The translations under genes were made by a program, and so were the position numbers. 64,000 nt of DNA from Gordonia desulfuricans NBRC 100010 (GTDB lineage: Bacteria > Actinomycetota > Actinomycetes > Mycobacteriales > Mycobacteriaceae). The stretch lies in NCBI RefSeq assembly GCF_001485495.1, contig NZ_BCNF01000002.1, forward strand, positions 1-64,000. Reading direction: 5' to 3'. Positions 45,948 to 54,964 of the stretch are shown here, piece by piece. Each line of letters opens with the position of its first letter. Positions within the stretch are counted from its first letter, which is position 1. The notes beneath the pieces were generated by a model that saw only the letters and a list, made by a program, of their open reading frames with translations, searched no databases and had not been told where the DNA came from.

Positions 45948-46769
45948 TCAGCGTCGGCCGGTGAACGCGGCGAGCGCGGCCCGGAACTCGTCGGACTGCA
46001 GGAGTTCGGTCTGCCCGCGCAGCTCCCGCTCGAGCGCGGCGTCCATACCCGCCATGGTGTGGGCGTCGACGGCGGCCTTGGTCAGTCGCAGTGCGGCCGG
46101 CGAGGTGACGGCGAGTTTGGCGGCGACCGCCTCGACCTTCGCGTCGAGGGCGGCCCGGTCGGCGAGGGTCTCGGTGATCAGCCCGGCGTCGAATGCCGCC
46201 TGCGCGTGGAGTTTCTCACCGAGCATGGCCAGGGCGTTGGCGCGGGCGCGGCCGACCGAAGCGGCCACCGACATCGTCGCCCCACCGTCGGGCATCAGCC
46301 CGATGTTGATGAACGCGAGCAGGAAGTACGAACGTTCGGTGGCGTAGACGAGGTCGGAGGCGAAGGCCAGCGATGCCCCGATCCCGGCTGCGGCACCGTC
46401 CACCGAGGCCACCACCGGTACCGGAACCGCGCGCACCGCTCGGGCGAGATCTGTTCCGGCGGAGATGATTTCACGTGCTGATTCCGCGGTGAGTCCGTCG
46501 AGCCCACCGCCGTGTGCGATCGAGACGACGTCGGCTCCGGTACTGAAGCTACCCCCGGCGCCGTCGATCACGATCACGCGCACCGCCGGATCCGACGACC
46601 ATGCGGTCAGACGTTCCATGATCGTGCGGGTCGCGGCGGTGTCGAGTGCGTTCATCCGTTCCGGACGCGAGATGGTCAGTCGCGCGACACCATGACGGTC
46701 GACGGTCGTCACGATCCCGTCGACCGATCCGGCGTTCGCGTTCTCACTGACATCGATGTTGGCGGTCAC
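45948..46769 (-). CDS. Enoyl-CoA hydratase/isomerase family protein
   Basis: A 273-residue crotonase-fold protein that binds acyl-CoA and usually hydrates or isomerises the double bond. RMNALDTAATRTIMERL, the oxyanion loop GGSFSTGADV, and the second oxyanion strand VDGAAAGIGASLAFASDLVYA identify the family; the catalytic Glu pair of true hydratases is not both present at the canonical GSGRAFCAGAD-E position, so activity class is uncertain. GTG 46769 is preferred. It is in line with the fadD5-like gene and divergent from the tandem-TetR gene with a 185-base gap, so the latter is its probable regulator. Confidence 0.86.
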   Translation of the reverse strand: MTANIDVSENANAGSVDGIVTTVDRHGVARLTISRPERMNALDTAATRTIMERLTAWSSDPAVRVIVIDGAGGSFSTGADVVSIAHGGGLDGLTAESAREIISAGTDLARAVRAVPVPVVASVDGAAAGIGASLAFASDLVYATERSYFLLAFINIGLMPDGGATMSVAASVGRARANALAMLGEKLHAQAAFDAGLITETLADRAALDAKVEAVAAKLAVTSPAALRLTKAAVDAHTMAGMDAALERELRGQTELLQSDEFRAALAAFTGRR

Positions 46770-46865
46770 TGCTCCCCTGACTCCCACGAGACGGCTCGAC
46801 ACCTGCGTGCCATGTCCAATTCCTACCACACTGAGACACAGATCACGAGAATATCGATTTACTTA

Positions 46866-46875
46866 TATGCGCATA
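46866..46875. promoter_or_regulatory. Palindrome between hydratase and tandem-TetR genes
   Basis: TATGCGCATA is a perfect 10-bp palindrome in the unusually AT-rich centre of the 185-base divergent gap, placed between the two start codons. It is a weak candidate operator for the tandem-TetR protein. Confidence 0.3.
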
Positions 46876-46954
46876 AGCTGCCTCTGTACTGCAGTTTTAC
46901 GAATATGACCGATCTTCCAACAGAGGAACACCACACCCGACTAAGGTAATTCGA

Positions 46955-48169
46955 GTGACCGCCCGCAACGATCTGTCCACCTCCGGCGGCCGACCCCGAC
47001 GCAGCCGCTCCACGGCCGTTCGGCGCCGGCCCGCCGACCGTCGGCAGCAGATCCTCGACGCCGCCGCCCGCGCGTTCAGCGAGGGCGGCTACCACGCGGT
47101 CCGGCTCGACCAGATCGCCGACGATGCCGGGATCTCCGCCGCGGCGCTGTACCGGCACTTCCCCAACAAGTACGCGCTGTTCTGCGAGACCACCTCCGGC
47201 CTCGCCGAACGGCTGGCGGTGGCGATCGCCGGCGTCGAGTCCGATCAGCCCGATCCCCGGACCGAGTTGTCGGAGTTACTCGCGACGATCGCCACGACCG
47301 CGATCGACAACCGGCGCACCGGCGGCCTGTACCGATGGGAGTCGCAGTATCTGGATCGCTCGGATGCCGAGCCGGTCCGCTCGGTGGTGATCACCCAGCA
47401 CCGGCGGATGCGTACCCAACTCATCCGGATCCGGCCCGAATTGTCCCGTGCCGACGCCGATCTCATCACCTCGGCGATGACGAGTGTGGTGGCCAGCCCG
47501 GCCACGCACCGCGCGTCACTGCCGATCCGGGACGCCCAGACGCTGCTGCGCGACGTGGCGGCGGGACTGGTCGACGTGGAGCTGCCCGTACCCCGTCTCG
47601 AGCCCCCGGCGCCTGCGGGTCTCGCCCCGTCGGCCAAGCGCGAGATCATTCTCGCCGAGTCGATCTCACTGTTCGCCGCCCGCGGTTTCCACGATGTGAC
47701 GATCGAGGAGATCGGCGCCGCGTCGGGTGTCCCGGCATCGGGGGTGTATCGGCACTTCAGCGGCAAGGCGGCGATCCTGGAGGCCGCGTTCTGGCGTGCC
47801 TCCGACCGTACCACCGCCTGCATCACCGATGCCCTCGCCGTGTCGTCGACGCCGCGTGAGGCGATCGTCGAGCTGGTCCGCCGCTACGTCGAGGTGTGGT
47901 GCGGCAACCGCGATCTGATCATGGTCTACGCCTCGGAGATCGGGCACCTGGAACCCGATCGCCGGACCGCGCTGCGCCGACAGCAACGCATCAACGTCGA
48001 GGAGTGGACCACCTGGGTGGTGCGCAGCCGCCCCGAACTCGGTGCGGCCCGGGCCCGGTACCTGGTGCACGCCGCGCTGGCCGCGATCTCGGATCTGGTC
48101 CGCCTGGATCGCTCGTCCGAGCCGGCCCGGATCGGCCCGCTGGCACAGCGAATCCTGTTGGGCGCCTGA
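46955..48169 (+). CDS. Tandem TetR regulator (two complete TetR modules)
   Basis: A 404-residue protein with two full TetR-type units. The first HTH is at about residues 30-76 (ILDAAARAFSEGGYHAVRLDQIA, ISAAALYRHFPNKYAL) and the second at about 230-275 (ILAESISLFAARGFHDVTIEEIG, VPASGVYRHFSGKAAI), each followed by about 130 residues of helical ligand domain. Proteins of this layout occur in mycolic-acid bacteria (M. tuberculosis Mce3R is one known example) and control lipid genes. A single chain would bind as an internal dimer or bridge two operators. It is divergent from the enoyl-CoA hydratase/fadD5 unit. GTG 46955 starts the frame. Confidence 0.9.
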   Translation: MTARNDLSTSGGRPRRSRSTAVRRRPADRRQQILDAAARAFSEGGYHAVRLDQIADDAGISAAALYRHFPNKYALFCETTSGLAERLAVAIAGVESDQPDPRTELSELLATIATTAIDNRRTGGLYRWESQYLDRSDAEPVRSVVITQHRRMRTQLIRIRPELSRADADLITSAMTSVVASPATHRASLPIRDAQTLLRDVAAGLVDVELPVPRLEPPAPAGLAPSAKREIILAESISLFAARGFHDVTIEEIGAASGVPASGVYRHFSGKAAILEAAFWRASDRTTACITDALAVSSTPREAIVELVRRYVEVWCGNRDLIMVYASEIGHLEPDRRTALRRQQRINVEEWTTWVVRSRPELGAARARYLVHAALAAISDLVRLDRSSEPARIGPLAQRILLGA

Positions 48170-48240
48170 CGCCCTGCGCCACCGGCCCGCCCCGCGCCAC
48201 CCGATCACCCTGCGCCAGAAGATCACCCTGCGTTAGAAGA

Positions 48241-49068
48241 TCACACCGTCGACAGCTCGTCGAGCTTCCATTCGCCGTCACGTTCGGCCAGCGTGATCTG
48301 CACCCGCGACTGATACGGAATCCCGTCCGGCACCTGCTTGCCGATCTCCGGCGAGGTGACGGTCTGGTCCAGGGCGACGAGCACCACCGCCCGATCCGGG
48401 GTCATCGACACGATCCCGGCGTGCTCGGCGACGGCGGTGGACGTCCCCTTCGCCTGGGTGTTGCCCGCGCGTGCGTCCTGCGACGACTGGATGTAGGTGC
48501 GGGCGAACTCCGGGGTGGAGATCTCCCGGATCCGACGATCCAGATCGGCGTAGTTCGCCGAGTCGTAGGTGGTGAGGGTGACCGCATACCGCTCGGCGGT
48601 GTCGAGGGCCGTGCGGCGCGCGGCGTCGTCGGGGGTCGACGCCACGGTCGACCGGGCGTCGTGCAGTGCCACGGCGAGCACCGCGGTCGAGATGGCCAGG
48701 GCAACCACGGCGACGACGAGGATCCCGACCGCCACGAACAACCGCCGGCTGCCCGCGATCTGCCGGCGCCTGCCTGCAGAGCGTCCGGGAGGACCGGCGA
48801 TCTTGCCGGGCACCCGGTCGTCGGCAGGCTCCGGCGCCGCGCCCCGACGCGCCTTGCGGGCGGACTTACGTGCCGCCTCGTCGCGATGACGTTCCCGGTT
48901 GCGGCGGTTGGCGGCCAGGAAGTCGTCGCCGTCGAGGGGCGTCACATCGCCGGACTGCTCGTCCGCACCGGTCTTCTCGTCCACGCCGGTCTTCTCGTCG
49001 GCGGTCACGGCGGTCTCCGTACTCGACGTGGTCCCCGGGTGCGCTGACGAGGGCGCTGACTTCGGCAT
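48241..49068 (-). CDS. Mce-associated membrane protein
   Basis: A 275-residue membrane protein of the Mce-associated (Mas/Mam) type. A disordered N-terminal half rich in Thr, Glu and Lys/Arg (to about residue 130; RRNRERHRDEAARKSARKARRG) precedes one transmembrane helix (FVAVGILVVAVVALAISTAVLAVAL) and an extracytoplasmic NTF2-like domain of about 130 residues, typical of accessory subunits that stabilise Mce lipid importers. No mce genes are in this window, so it is an 'orphan' Mas protein. ATG 49068 is chosen; the frame is open 13 codons more. It is divergent from the acyl-CoA dehydrogenase gene. Confidence 0.82.
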   Translation of the reverse strand: MPKSAPSSAHPGTTSSTETAVTADEKTGVDEKTGADEQSGDVTPLDGDDFLAANRRNRERHRDEAARKSARKARRGAAPEPADDRVPGKIAGPPGRSAGRRRQIAGSRRLFVAVGILVVAVVALAISTAVLAVALHDARSTVASTPDDAARRTALDTAERYAVTLTTYDSANYADLDRRIREISTPEFARTYIQSSQDARAGNTQAKGTSTAVAEHAGIVSMTPDRAVVLVALDQTVTSPEIGKQVPDGIPYQSRVQITLAERDGEWKLDELSTV

Positions 49069-49200
49069 GGCCACCAATGTAGCGGCCCCGACTGTGTCGC
49101 CCGTCACCGAAACTCATATCAAATATATGTGTTGTAATGACGACGATCGATCCGCCGGCCGCGGATCGATCCACCCACCACCGAGACGAGGGGAACCGGA

Positions 49201-50340
49201 ATGGGTAACTTCACCGAGGAACAGACCGTCTTCGCACAGGCCGTCGCCGATTTCTGCCGCCGCGAGGCCGGTACCCGTGAGCAGCGCGACGCACTCACCG
49301 CCGGCGGCACCGAACTGCACTCGCAGGAGCTGTATCAGAAGATGGCCGCGCTCGGCTGGGCCGGAATCCTGGTACCCGAGGAGTACGGCGGTGCCGGGGC
49401 GGGCAACGTCGAGATGTGCATCCTGCTCGAGGAGGCCATGCGCGGCAACGCGCCGATCGGCGGCATCGGCCCCACCCTGATCACGGCGGCGGCCTATCAG
49501 AAGTTCGCCGACGAGCAGCTCAAGAAGGAGGTCCTCACCGGCGTCGCGAACGGTGATTCGCTGTCGATCTCGATGTCCGAGCCGGAGGCCGGTTCCGATG
49601 TGGCCAACCTGACCTGCCGGGCGGAGAAGGTCGACGGCGGGTGGATCATCAACGGGCAGAAGACATGGTGTTCCAACGCCCATTTCGCCACGTCGATCCT
49701 GCTGGTCGCCCGCACCGAACGCACACCCCAGAAACACGAGGGGCTCACCCAGTTCCACATCCCCGCCGGCACACCCGGTCTGGAGATCCAGGGCATCGAC
49801 ACCCTGGGCGGGCGCGAGGTCAACGATCTGTACTTCACCAACTGTCGGGTACCCGACTCGGCGGTCGTCGGCCGGGTGGGCAACGGCTGGAACCAGCTGA
49901 TGGCCGGACTCAACTCCGAACGTCTGATCCTGGCCGCGATGCAGTTGGGTGTGGCCGAGCGCTCCTTTGCCGACACCTTGGCGTTCATCTCCGATCGCAA
50001 GCAGTTCGGTCGCCCGGTCGGCACGTTCCAGGCGCTACGACACCGGATGGCCGATCTGGCCACCGAGATCGAGTGCACCCGCCTGCTGGTCTACTCGGTG
50101 GCCGAGCAGGCCGACGCGCACCCCGACAAGCTGCTGCCCCGCGAGGCATCGATGGCCAAACTCAAGGCCACCGAGACGTCCAAGCGGATGACCATCGACG
50201 CCATGCAGATGATGGGCGGTTACGGGTATGCGACGGAATTCGACGCGGAGCGATTGATGCGTGGCGCGATCATCTCGACGGTCTACGGTGGCACCAATGA
50301 AATCCAGCGCGACATCATCGGGAAAACCTTCGGGCTCTGA
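49201..50340 (+). CDS. Acyl-CoA dehydrogenase
   Basis: A 379-residue flavoenzyme that inserts a 2,3 double bond into acyl-CoA. The N-terminal helical domain (to about 120), the FAD-binding beta domain with SMSEPEAGSDVANL and GQKTWCSNA, and the C-terminal four-helix domain with QMMGGYGYATEFDAERLMRGAIISTVYGGTNEIQ are complete; the last motif includes the usual catalytic-base region of short/medium-chain enzymes. GAGGGGA precedes ATG 49201. Its 3' end overlaps the GntR gene by 44 bases. It probably works with the nearby fadD5-like ligase and hydratase, but substrate is unknown. Confidence 0.92.
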   Translation: MGNFTEEQTVFAQAVADFCRREAGTREQRDALTAGGTELHSQELYQKMAALGWAGILVPEEYGGAGAGNVEMCILLEEAMRGNAPIGGIGPTLITAAAYQKFADEQLKKEVLTGVANGDSLSISMSEPEAGSDVANLTCRAEKVDGGWIINGQKTWCSNAHFATSILLVARTERTPQKHEGLTQFHIPAGTPGLEIQGIDTLGGREVNDLYFTNCRVPDSAVVGRVGNGWNQLMAGLNSERLILAAMQLGVAERSFADTLAFISDRKQFGRPVGTFQALRHRMADLATEIECTRLLVYSVAEQADAHPDKLLPREASMAKLKATETSKRMTIDAMQMMGGYGYATEFDAERLMRGAIISTVYGGTNEIQRDIIGKTFGL

Positions 50341-51037
50341 CGGCTCGGAGACGCGCGCAGGCGGGACTCGGGGGCAGTCCCGGCTGCGGCGGCGTCCCCA
50401 GCTGTCCGAGGAGGTGGCCGCACACCTGCGGCATCTGATCATGACCGCCGACTTCAGGCCCGGTGAGTTCATCCGGCTCGACGACACCGCCGAGCGTCTG
50501 GACGTCAGTGTCACCCCCGTCCGCGAGGCGCTGCTGACCCTGCGGGGCGAGGGCATGGTCAGCCTCGAACCGCACCGCGGCTACATGGTGTCCGAGCTCG
50601 ACCGCATCGACGTCGACGACCTGTTCTGGCTACAGGGCGAGATCGCGATCAAACTCGCACTGCGTACCGCCGAGGTGATCACCACCGAGCAACTCGACGA
50701 GCTCGCCTGGTGCAACCAGAAACTGCGGGTGGCGGTGACCGCCGGCGACTCGACGGCGGTCACCGATGCCGAGTTCGAGTTCCACCGTCAGCACAATCTG
50801 ATCGCCGCGGGCAAGAAGCTGGCATGGTTCCTGCTGTCGGCGACCCGCTACACCCCGACGCAGCTCTACGCCTCGGATCCGGAGTGGGGCGCGGTGGCCG
50901 TGGACAGTCACGACAAGCTGATCGCCGCCTACCGTGCCGGTGATCGCGACGAGGTGATCGTCCAGACCCGCCGTCAGTTCACCGATGGCGCCGCCCGCCT
51001 GGTCAACCATCTCGAGCAGACCGGCATCTGGGACTGA
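50297..51037 (+). CDS. GntR/FadR-type transcriptional regulator
   Basis: The 246-residue regulator has a GntR winged helix (LSEEVAAHLRHLIMTADFRPGEFIRLDDTAERLDVSVTPVREAL, about residues 35-85) and an all-helical FCD ligand domain with the D-x(n)-H-x3-H metal ligands (FEFHRQHNLI and later VDSHDKL). ATG 50297 lies inside the acyl-CoA dehydrogenase gene, a 44-base overlap in another frame that indicates tight co-expression; later starts would cut into the HTH region only after residue 40, so a shorter start is possible. It probably regulates the dehydrogenase in response to an acid or acyl-CoA. Confidence 0.85.
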   Translation: MKSSATSSGKPSGSDGSETRAGGTRGQSRLRRRPQLSEEVAAHLRHLIMTADFRPGEFIRLDDTAERLDVSVTPVREALLTLRGEGMVSLEPHRGYMVSELDRIDVDDLFWLQGEIAIKLALRTAEVITTEQLDELAWCNQKLRVAVTAGDSTAVTDAEFEFHRQHNLIAAGKKLAWFLLSATRYTPTQLYASDPEWGAVAVDSHDKLIAAYRAGDRDEVIVQTRRQFTDGAARLVNHLEQTGIWD

Positions 51038-51240
51038 CCCGCCCCGCCGGCGATCGGGCGAGACCATGCCCGACGCCGGTTGCGCAGGTCACCCTCGCGA
51101 CGGCACGCGATCACCGAGCCGGCGCCGACGAGCACTGGCCGTCGGTCGACAACCGATGAGACAACCGCGCCCGCAACCACTTCCACGATCAGACCGGTCG
51201 CCGGAACGTTCCGGTGATCAGCCGCGCTCAGGCGCTGCGA

Positions 51241-51669
51241 TCACGAGACGCGCCCCATGTCCGCGCCCAGCCAGTGGTCGAGCCGAACGGTGACACGCAC
51301 CTGATCGGGTAGCCCGGCCGATGCCGCGGAGACGTATCCGCCGACCGCCTCGGCCGGAAGGTAGCGGTTGGCCATCGTGGAGAGGTCGGCGAGGGTGGCG
51401 GGCGTCGTCGAGACGACGGTTCCCGACGCCGACACGTACCGGATGCTGGGCGACCATCGTTCGACCATCATCGTGCACTTGCCGGCGGCCTCGAGCAGTG
51501 CCACCTTGCGAGATCTGGCGCCGGTGAGGAACCAGAGGTCACCGCCGGGGCTGTAGTCGTACCAGATCGGGATCAGCAGCGGCGCCGCGTCCGGGCCTGC
51601 GGCGATCGAGAGCGCACCGATATGGGGCTCGGCCAGAAACGCTTGTCGTTCGTCGGTGCTCAGTGCCAT
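51241..51669 (-). CDS. Pyridoxamine 5'-phosphate oxidase-like flavin/F420-binding protein
   Basis: A 142-residue split-barrel protein of the PPOX/FDOR superfamily, which in actinobacteria bind FMN, F420 or haem. LLIPIWYDYSPGGDLWFLTGARSRKVALLEAAGKCTMMVE contains the typical strand pair and cofactor-phosphate contact. ATG 51669 (MALSTDERQAFL) is preferred over a frame 8 codons longer. It stands alone; the 203 bases separating it from the GntR gene show no feature. Confidence 0.82.
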   Translation of the reverse strand: MALSTDERQAFLAEPHIGALSIAAGPDAAPLLIPIWYDYSPGGDLWFLTGARSRKVALLEAAGKCTMMVERWSPSIRYVSASGTVVSTTPATLADLSTMANRYLPAEAVGGYVSAASAGLPDQVRVTVRLDHWLGADMGRVS

Positions 51670-51829
51670 GGGCCCGAGGGTAGGCGCGTCCACCGACGTC
51701 TGGGTCCGCCTTCGGCCACATCGGCAGCGGGCGTGCGAGCGTCGCGCTTAGCAGATGTCGTGTCCGTGCCGGATGATGTCCACGGAGCGGGCGCCGAGGA
51801 CCGATCCGCGAAGAACCAGATCCGGGAGC

Positions 51830-52384
51830 ATGACGATGACCCACCCCGAACCCGCGCCGCGGCACGGTCGCGGCACCGTGTGGGTACTCGGCGTCGTGGC
51901 GTTCGGGCTCGTCGCGGCGCTGACCGTCGCGATCGTCTACCTCGTCACCCGCGGTGACGACACCGGCCGGGCCGCGTCGTCGGCGACCACCGTGACGGTG
52001 TCGCAGGGCGGTTCCGACGGGCGGAAGGCTTCCACCGACACTTCCCCGGCGAGCGCATCGCCTGTGCCCGCCCCGACACCGGCACCCACGCAGACGGTCA
52101 CCGAGACCGCCACCGCCGCGGTGCCCACCGGTTCGGTTGCCGCCGAGGGCAGTCCGTGCCTCGAGTCCGAGGCCCGCTCATTCGGTACCGCCGCCGACGG
52201 CACCAGCCTCGTATGCGTTTTCCTGGGAGCCGACGCCGGCCACCGGTGGGTCCGGCATGCCGAGGACGACGACTCGGTCCACACCATCGGCGAGCCGTGT
52301 GACAGCAGCGTCGACCGGGTCTCACGGGATCGGCAGGGACGGGCGATCCTGTGCGGCGGCACCACCTGGACGGCGGGTCCGTGA
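51830..52384 (+). CDS. Membrane-anchored protein with small Cys-rich extracellular domain, unknown
   Basis: I do not recognise a family. The 184-residue product has a short cytoplasmic N-terminus (MTMTHPEPAPRHGRG), one transmembrane helix (TVWVLGVVAFGLVAALTVAIVYLV, about 17-40), a Thr/Ser/Pro-rich linker (to about 110) and a C-terminal domain with four cysteines (SPCLES, LVCVF, EPCDSS, ILCGG), likely two disulfides. ATG 51830 has GGGAG upstream. The arrangement resembles the extracellular ends of actinobacterial Ser/Thr kinases without the kinase. It is followed by the efe iron genes 200 bases later. Confidence 0.7.
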   Translation: MTMTHPEPAPRHGRGTVWVLGVVAFGLVAALTVAIVYLVTRGDDTGRAASSATTVTVSQGGSDGRKASTDTSPASASPVPAPTPAPTQTVTETATAAVPTGSVAAEGSPCLESEARSFGTAADGTSLVCVFLGADAGHRWVRHAEDDDSVHTIGEPCDSSVDRVSRDRQGRAILCGGTTWTAGP

Positions 52385-52583
52385 TTCTCGCACCCCCGGT
52401 TTCCGGGCGCGCCCATCCCCTCGCCTGACCCGAATCGCGTTCGCCGTCGGCACGGCACAACGTGGGCATGGCCACACTCGCTAAGCATCCCCTAAGCATG
52501 GTTGGGACAGGATGCGCTCATGGCCTCAATGTTCGATGGTGCGCCCCGCCGGCCAGCGACGGGCGCCACGACCGGTTGTCCCG

Positions 52584-53900
52584 GTGAATGAGAACGCGGC
52601 CCCGGACGCTCCCAGCGGGTCTCGGGTACCGCGGTTCTCGCGGCGCGCACTCCTCGGGGCGGCCGCTGGTGCCGGCGTAGCCGGAATCGCCGCCGGCGTC
52701 ACCGCGACGGAAATCGCCGGCACGCGCACCCCGCAGCCGCCGTCGCAGGTGGTCGCCTTCCGGGGCGACCGGCAGGCCGGGATCATCACCGCCGCCCAGG
52801 ACCGGTTGCATTTCGCCGCCTTCGACGTGATCACCACCGATCGCTCACAGCTGGTCGCCCTCCTGCAGCAGTGGACGACGGCGGCCGAACGGATGACGCG
52901 GGGTGAGGAGACCTTCGAGAACGGGGCGGTCGGGCTCAGCGACTATCGGCCGCCCACCGACACCGGCGAAGCGCTCGGCCTGGCCGCCTCGTCGCTGACG
53001 CTGACGATCGGCTTCGGCCCCGGCCTGTTCGGTCCCGACGCCGAGAACCCCACTCGGCCCGACCGGTTCGGCATCGCCGCACATCGGCCCGCCGCCCTCG
53101 CCCCGCTGCCGGTCTTCCCCCTCGACGAGCTCGAACCTGCACGCTCGGGTGGCGACATCTGCATCCAGGCATGCGCCGACGACCCCCAGGTCGCGGTCCA
53201 CGCGATCCGCAATCTCGCCCGGATGGGTTTCGGCGTGGTCAGTGTGCGCTGGTCCCAGTTGGGTTTCGGCCGTACGTCGAGTACCTCCGTCGACCAGCAG
53301 ACACCGCGAAACATGTTCGGCTTCAAGGACGGTACGGCCAATCTGAAGGCCGAGGAACCCGAGCAGCTCGACACATGGGTGTGGGTCCAGCCCGCCGACA
53401 ATCCCGCCGCCGCACAGTGGATGACCGGCGGCAGCTACCTCGTCGCCCGGCGGATCCGGATGCACATCGAACGATGGGATCGGGCCTCGCTGTTCGAGCA
53501 GGAGCGGGTGATCGGCCGGTCCAAGGGAGAAGGTGCACCGCTCGGACAGTCCGGCGAGTTCGATGCCCCCAACTTCGATCTCACCAATGGTCGGAGCCCG
53601 GTGATCGCACGCGACGCACACGTGCGCCTCGCCCACGCCGACAACCTCGACGGCGTCCAGATCCTGCGCCGGGGATACAACTTCACCGACGGCAGTGACG
53701 GTTTCGGGCACCTCGACGCCGGACTGTTCTTCATCGCGTTCTGTCGCAATCCGGCCGACCAGTTCGTCCCCATGCAGCAAGCACTCGCCGCGAAGGACGC
53801 CCTGGGCGAGTACATCACCCACAACGGGTCGGCCCTGTTCGCCTGCCCGCCCGGTGTCGCTCCGGGGCACTGGTGGGGACAGACCCTCTTCGAGTCCTGA
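52584..53900 (+). CDS. efeB: Deferrochelatase/DyP-type peroxidase EfeB
   Basis: A 438-residue haem peroxidase of the dye-decolourising family, exported by the Tat pathway: FSRRALLGAAAGAGVAGIAAG holds the twin arginines. The DyP signature GFKDGT (distal Asp) and a late RLAHADNLD/RRGYNFTDG region are present, and the length fits EfeB. In the EfeUOB system it oxidises ferrous iron or releases it from haem at the cell surface. GTG 52584 gives a compact n-region before the twin arginines; the frame is open further upstream to 52512. A direct repeat CTAAGCAT-CCC-CTAAGCAT at 52481-52499 lies in the promoter region. Confidence 0.92.
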   Translation: MNENAAPDAPSGSRVPRFSRRALLGAAAGAGVAGIAAGVTATEIAGTRTPQPPSQVVAFRGDRQAGIITAAQDRLHFAAFDVITTDRSQLVALLQQWTTAAERMTRGEETFENGAVGLSDYRPPTDTGEALGLAASSLTLTIGFGPGLFGPDAENPTRPDRFGIAAHRPAALAPLPVFPLDELEPARSGGDICIQACADDPQVAVHAIRNLARMGFGVVSVRWSQLGFGRTSSTSVDQQTPRNMFGFKDGTANLKAEEPEQLDTWVWVQPADNPAAAQWMTGGSYLVARRIRMHIERWDRASLFEQERVIGRSKGEGAPLGQSGEFDAPNFDLTNGRSPVIARDAHVRLAHADNLDGVQILRRGYNFTDGSDGFGHLDAGLFFIAFCRNPADQFVPMQQALAAKDALGEYITHNGSALFACPPGVAPGHWWGQTLFES

Positions 53901-53943
53901 ACACCGGCAAGGCCTTTCGCGGATGCCCTCGTGCGCGCGGGGG

Positions 53944-54023
53944 CATCCGTATGAATGCCCACCGTATGTATGCGCACCGTATGTATGCCCACCCGTGAGA
54001 ATTCCCACCCGCATGAATTCCCG
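53944..54023. repeat. Tandem 15-16 bp repeats between efeB and efeU
   Basis: Five adjacent imperfect units of the type CCACCGTATGTATGC run from 53944 to 54023, ending 17 bases before the efeU ribosome site. The middle two are nearly identical; the outer units vary (CATCCGTATGAATGC, CCACCCGTGAGAATTC, CCACCCGCATGAATTC). Confidence 0.75.
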
Positions 54024-54052
54024 GCGAGACCACGAGAGGAATGCCACCGGCG

Positions 54053-54949
54053 ATGATACTTGCCAGTCCATCCATCCCTGCCCAGTTGTTCGGCAGCGGA
54101 TTGATCGGTGTCCGTGAGGGTTTGGAGACCGGGATCGTCGTGATGGTCCTGATCGCATTCCTGGTGAAATCCGATCGCCGGGATGCGGTGAAATGGATCT
54201 GGCTCGGCGTGGCAGGGGCCGTCGCGATGGTCGTCGCGATCTTCCTGATCATCCATTTCGGTACGTCGACGGTGAGCACCCTGACCGCCGAGCTGATCGC
54301 CGGGCTGGCGTCGTTGCTCGCCGTCGCCATCGTCACCTTCATGGTGCTGTGGATGAGCAAGGCATCCGCGCACATCTCGTCGGATCTCAAGGCGGGGATG
54401 TCCACGGCGCTGCTCAGCGGCGGATGGGCGGTCGCCGGGATGGCATTCCTGGCCGTCGGGCGTGAGGGTTTCGAGACCGCGCTGCTGATGGTGGGCTATG
54501 CCGAGAGCGTGTCGGGCGGATTGTGGCCGCTGCTGGGCCTGCTCCTCGGTGTACTCGTCGCCATCGGCGTGACGGTGCTGCTCTATCGAGGAGCCGTGCA
54601 CCTGAACTTCCACAAGTTCTTCCTGTACACCGGGATCTTCCTGATCTTCGTCGCGGCCGGAATCCTCGGCTACGGCGTGCACGCCCTGCAGACCGTCGGG
54701 TGGCTGCCCGGCGGCGCGAACCTCGCCTTCGACATCTCCGCCCACTACGACCAGTCGTCCTGGTACGGCACCTTGGTCGCCGGGATCTTCAACTTCCGGC
54801 CCGATCCCACGGTCGCGCAGGTCGTGGCGTGGACCCTCTACGTGGTGGTCGTACTGACTTTGTTCCTCCGTGCGAATCGGATTCGGCCAGCAGCCCGGCC
54901 GTCCGATGCGCCGTCGCAAACCCCGGCAACTCCCGATGCCGGTATCTGA
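54053..54949 (+). CDS. efeU: Iron permease EfeU (FTR1 family)
   Basis: A 298-residue membrane permease with about seven helices. The two FTR1 iron motifs are REGLETGIV near residue 20 and REGFETALL near residue 142, each with the Glu pair that binds ferric iron. It imports iron delivered by EfeO after EfeB oxidation. ATG 54053 is chosen because the GAGAGGA ribosome site ends 12 bases upstream, whereas the earlier ATG 54041 directly abuts it. Gene order is efeB-efeU-efeO, with efeO 15 bases on. A short hydrophilic Pro/Ala-rich tail ends the protein. Confidence 0.94.
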   Translation: MILASPSIPAQLFGSGLIGVREGLETGIVVMVLIAFLVKSDRRDAVKWIWLGVAGAVAMVVAIFLIIHFGTSTVSTLTAELIAGLASLLAVAIVTFMVLWMSKASAHISSDLKAGMSTALLSGGWAVAGMAFLAVGREGFETALLMVGYAESVSGGLWPLLGLLLGVLVAIGVTVLLYRGAVHLNFHKFFLYTGIFLIFVAAGILGYGVHALQTVGWLPGGANLAFDISAHYDQSSWYGTLVAGIFNFRPDPTVAQVVAWTLYVVVVLTLFLRANRIRPAARPSDAPSQTPATPDAGI

Positions 54950-54964
54950 AAGGAATACACAAAG

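Noticed and set aside
52385-52583. IdeR/DtxR box before efeB
   Set aside because: No 19-bp TTAGG-type inverted repeat is seen; only a CTAAGCAT direct repeat.
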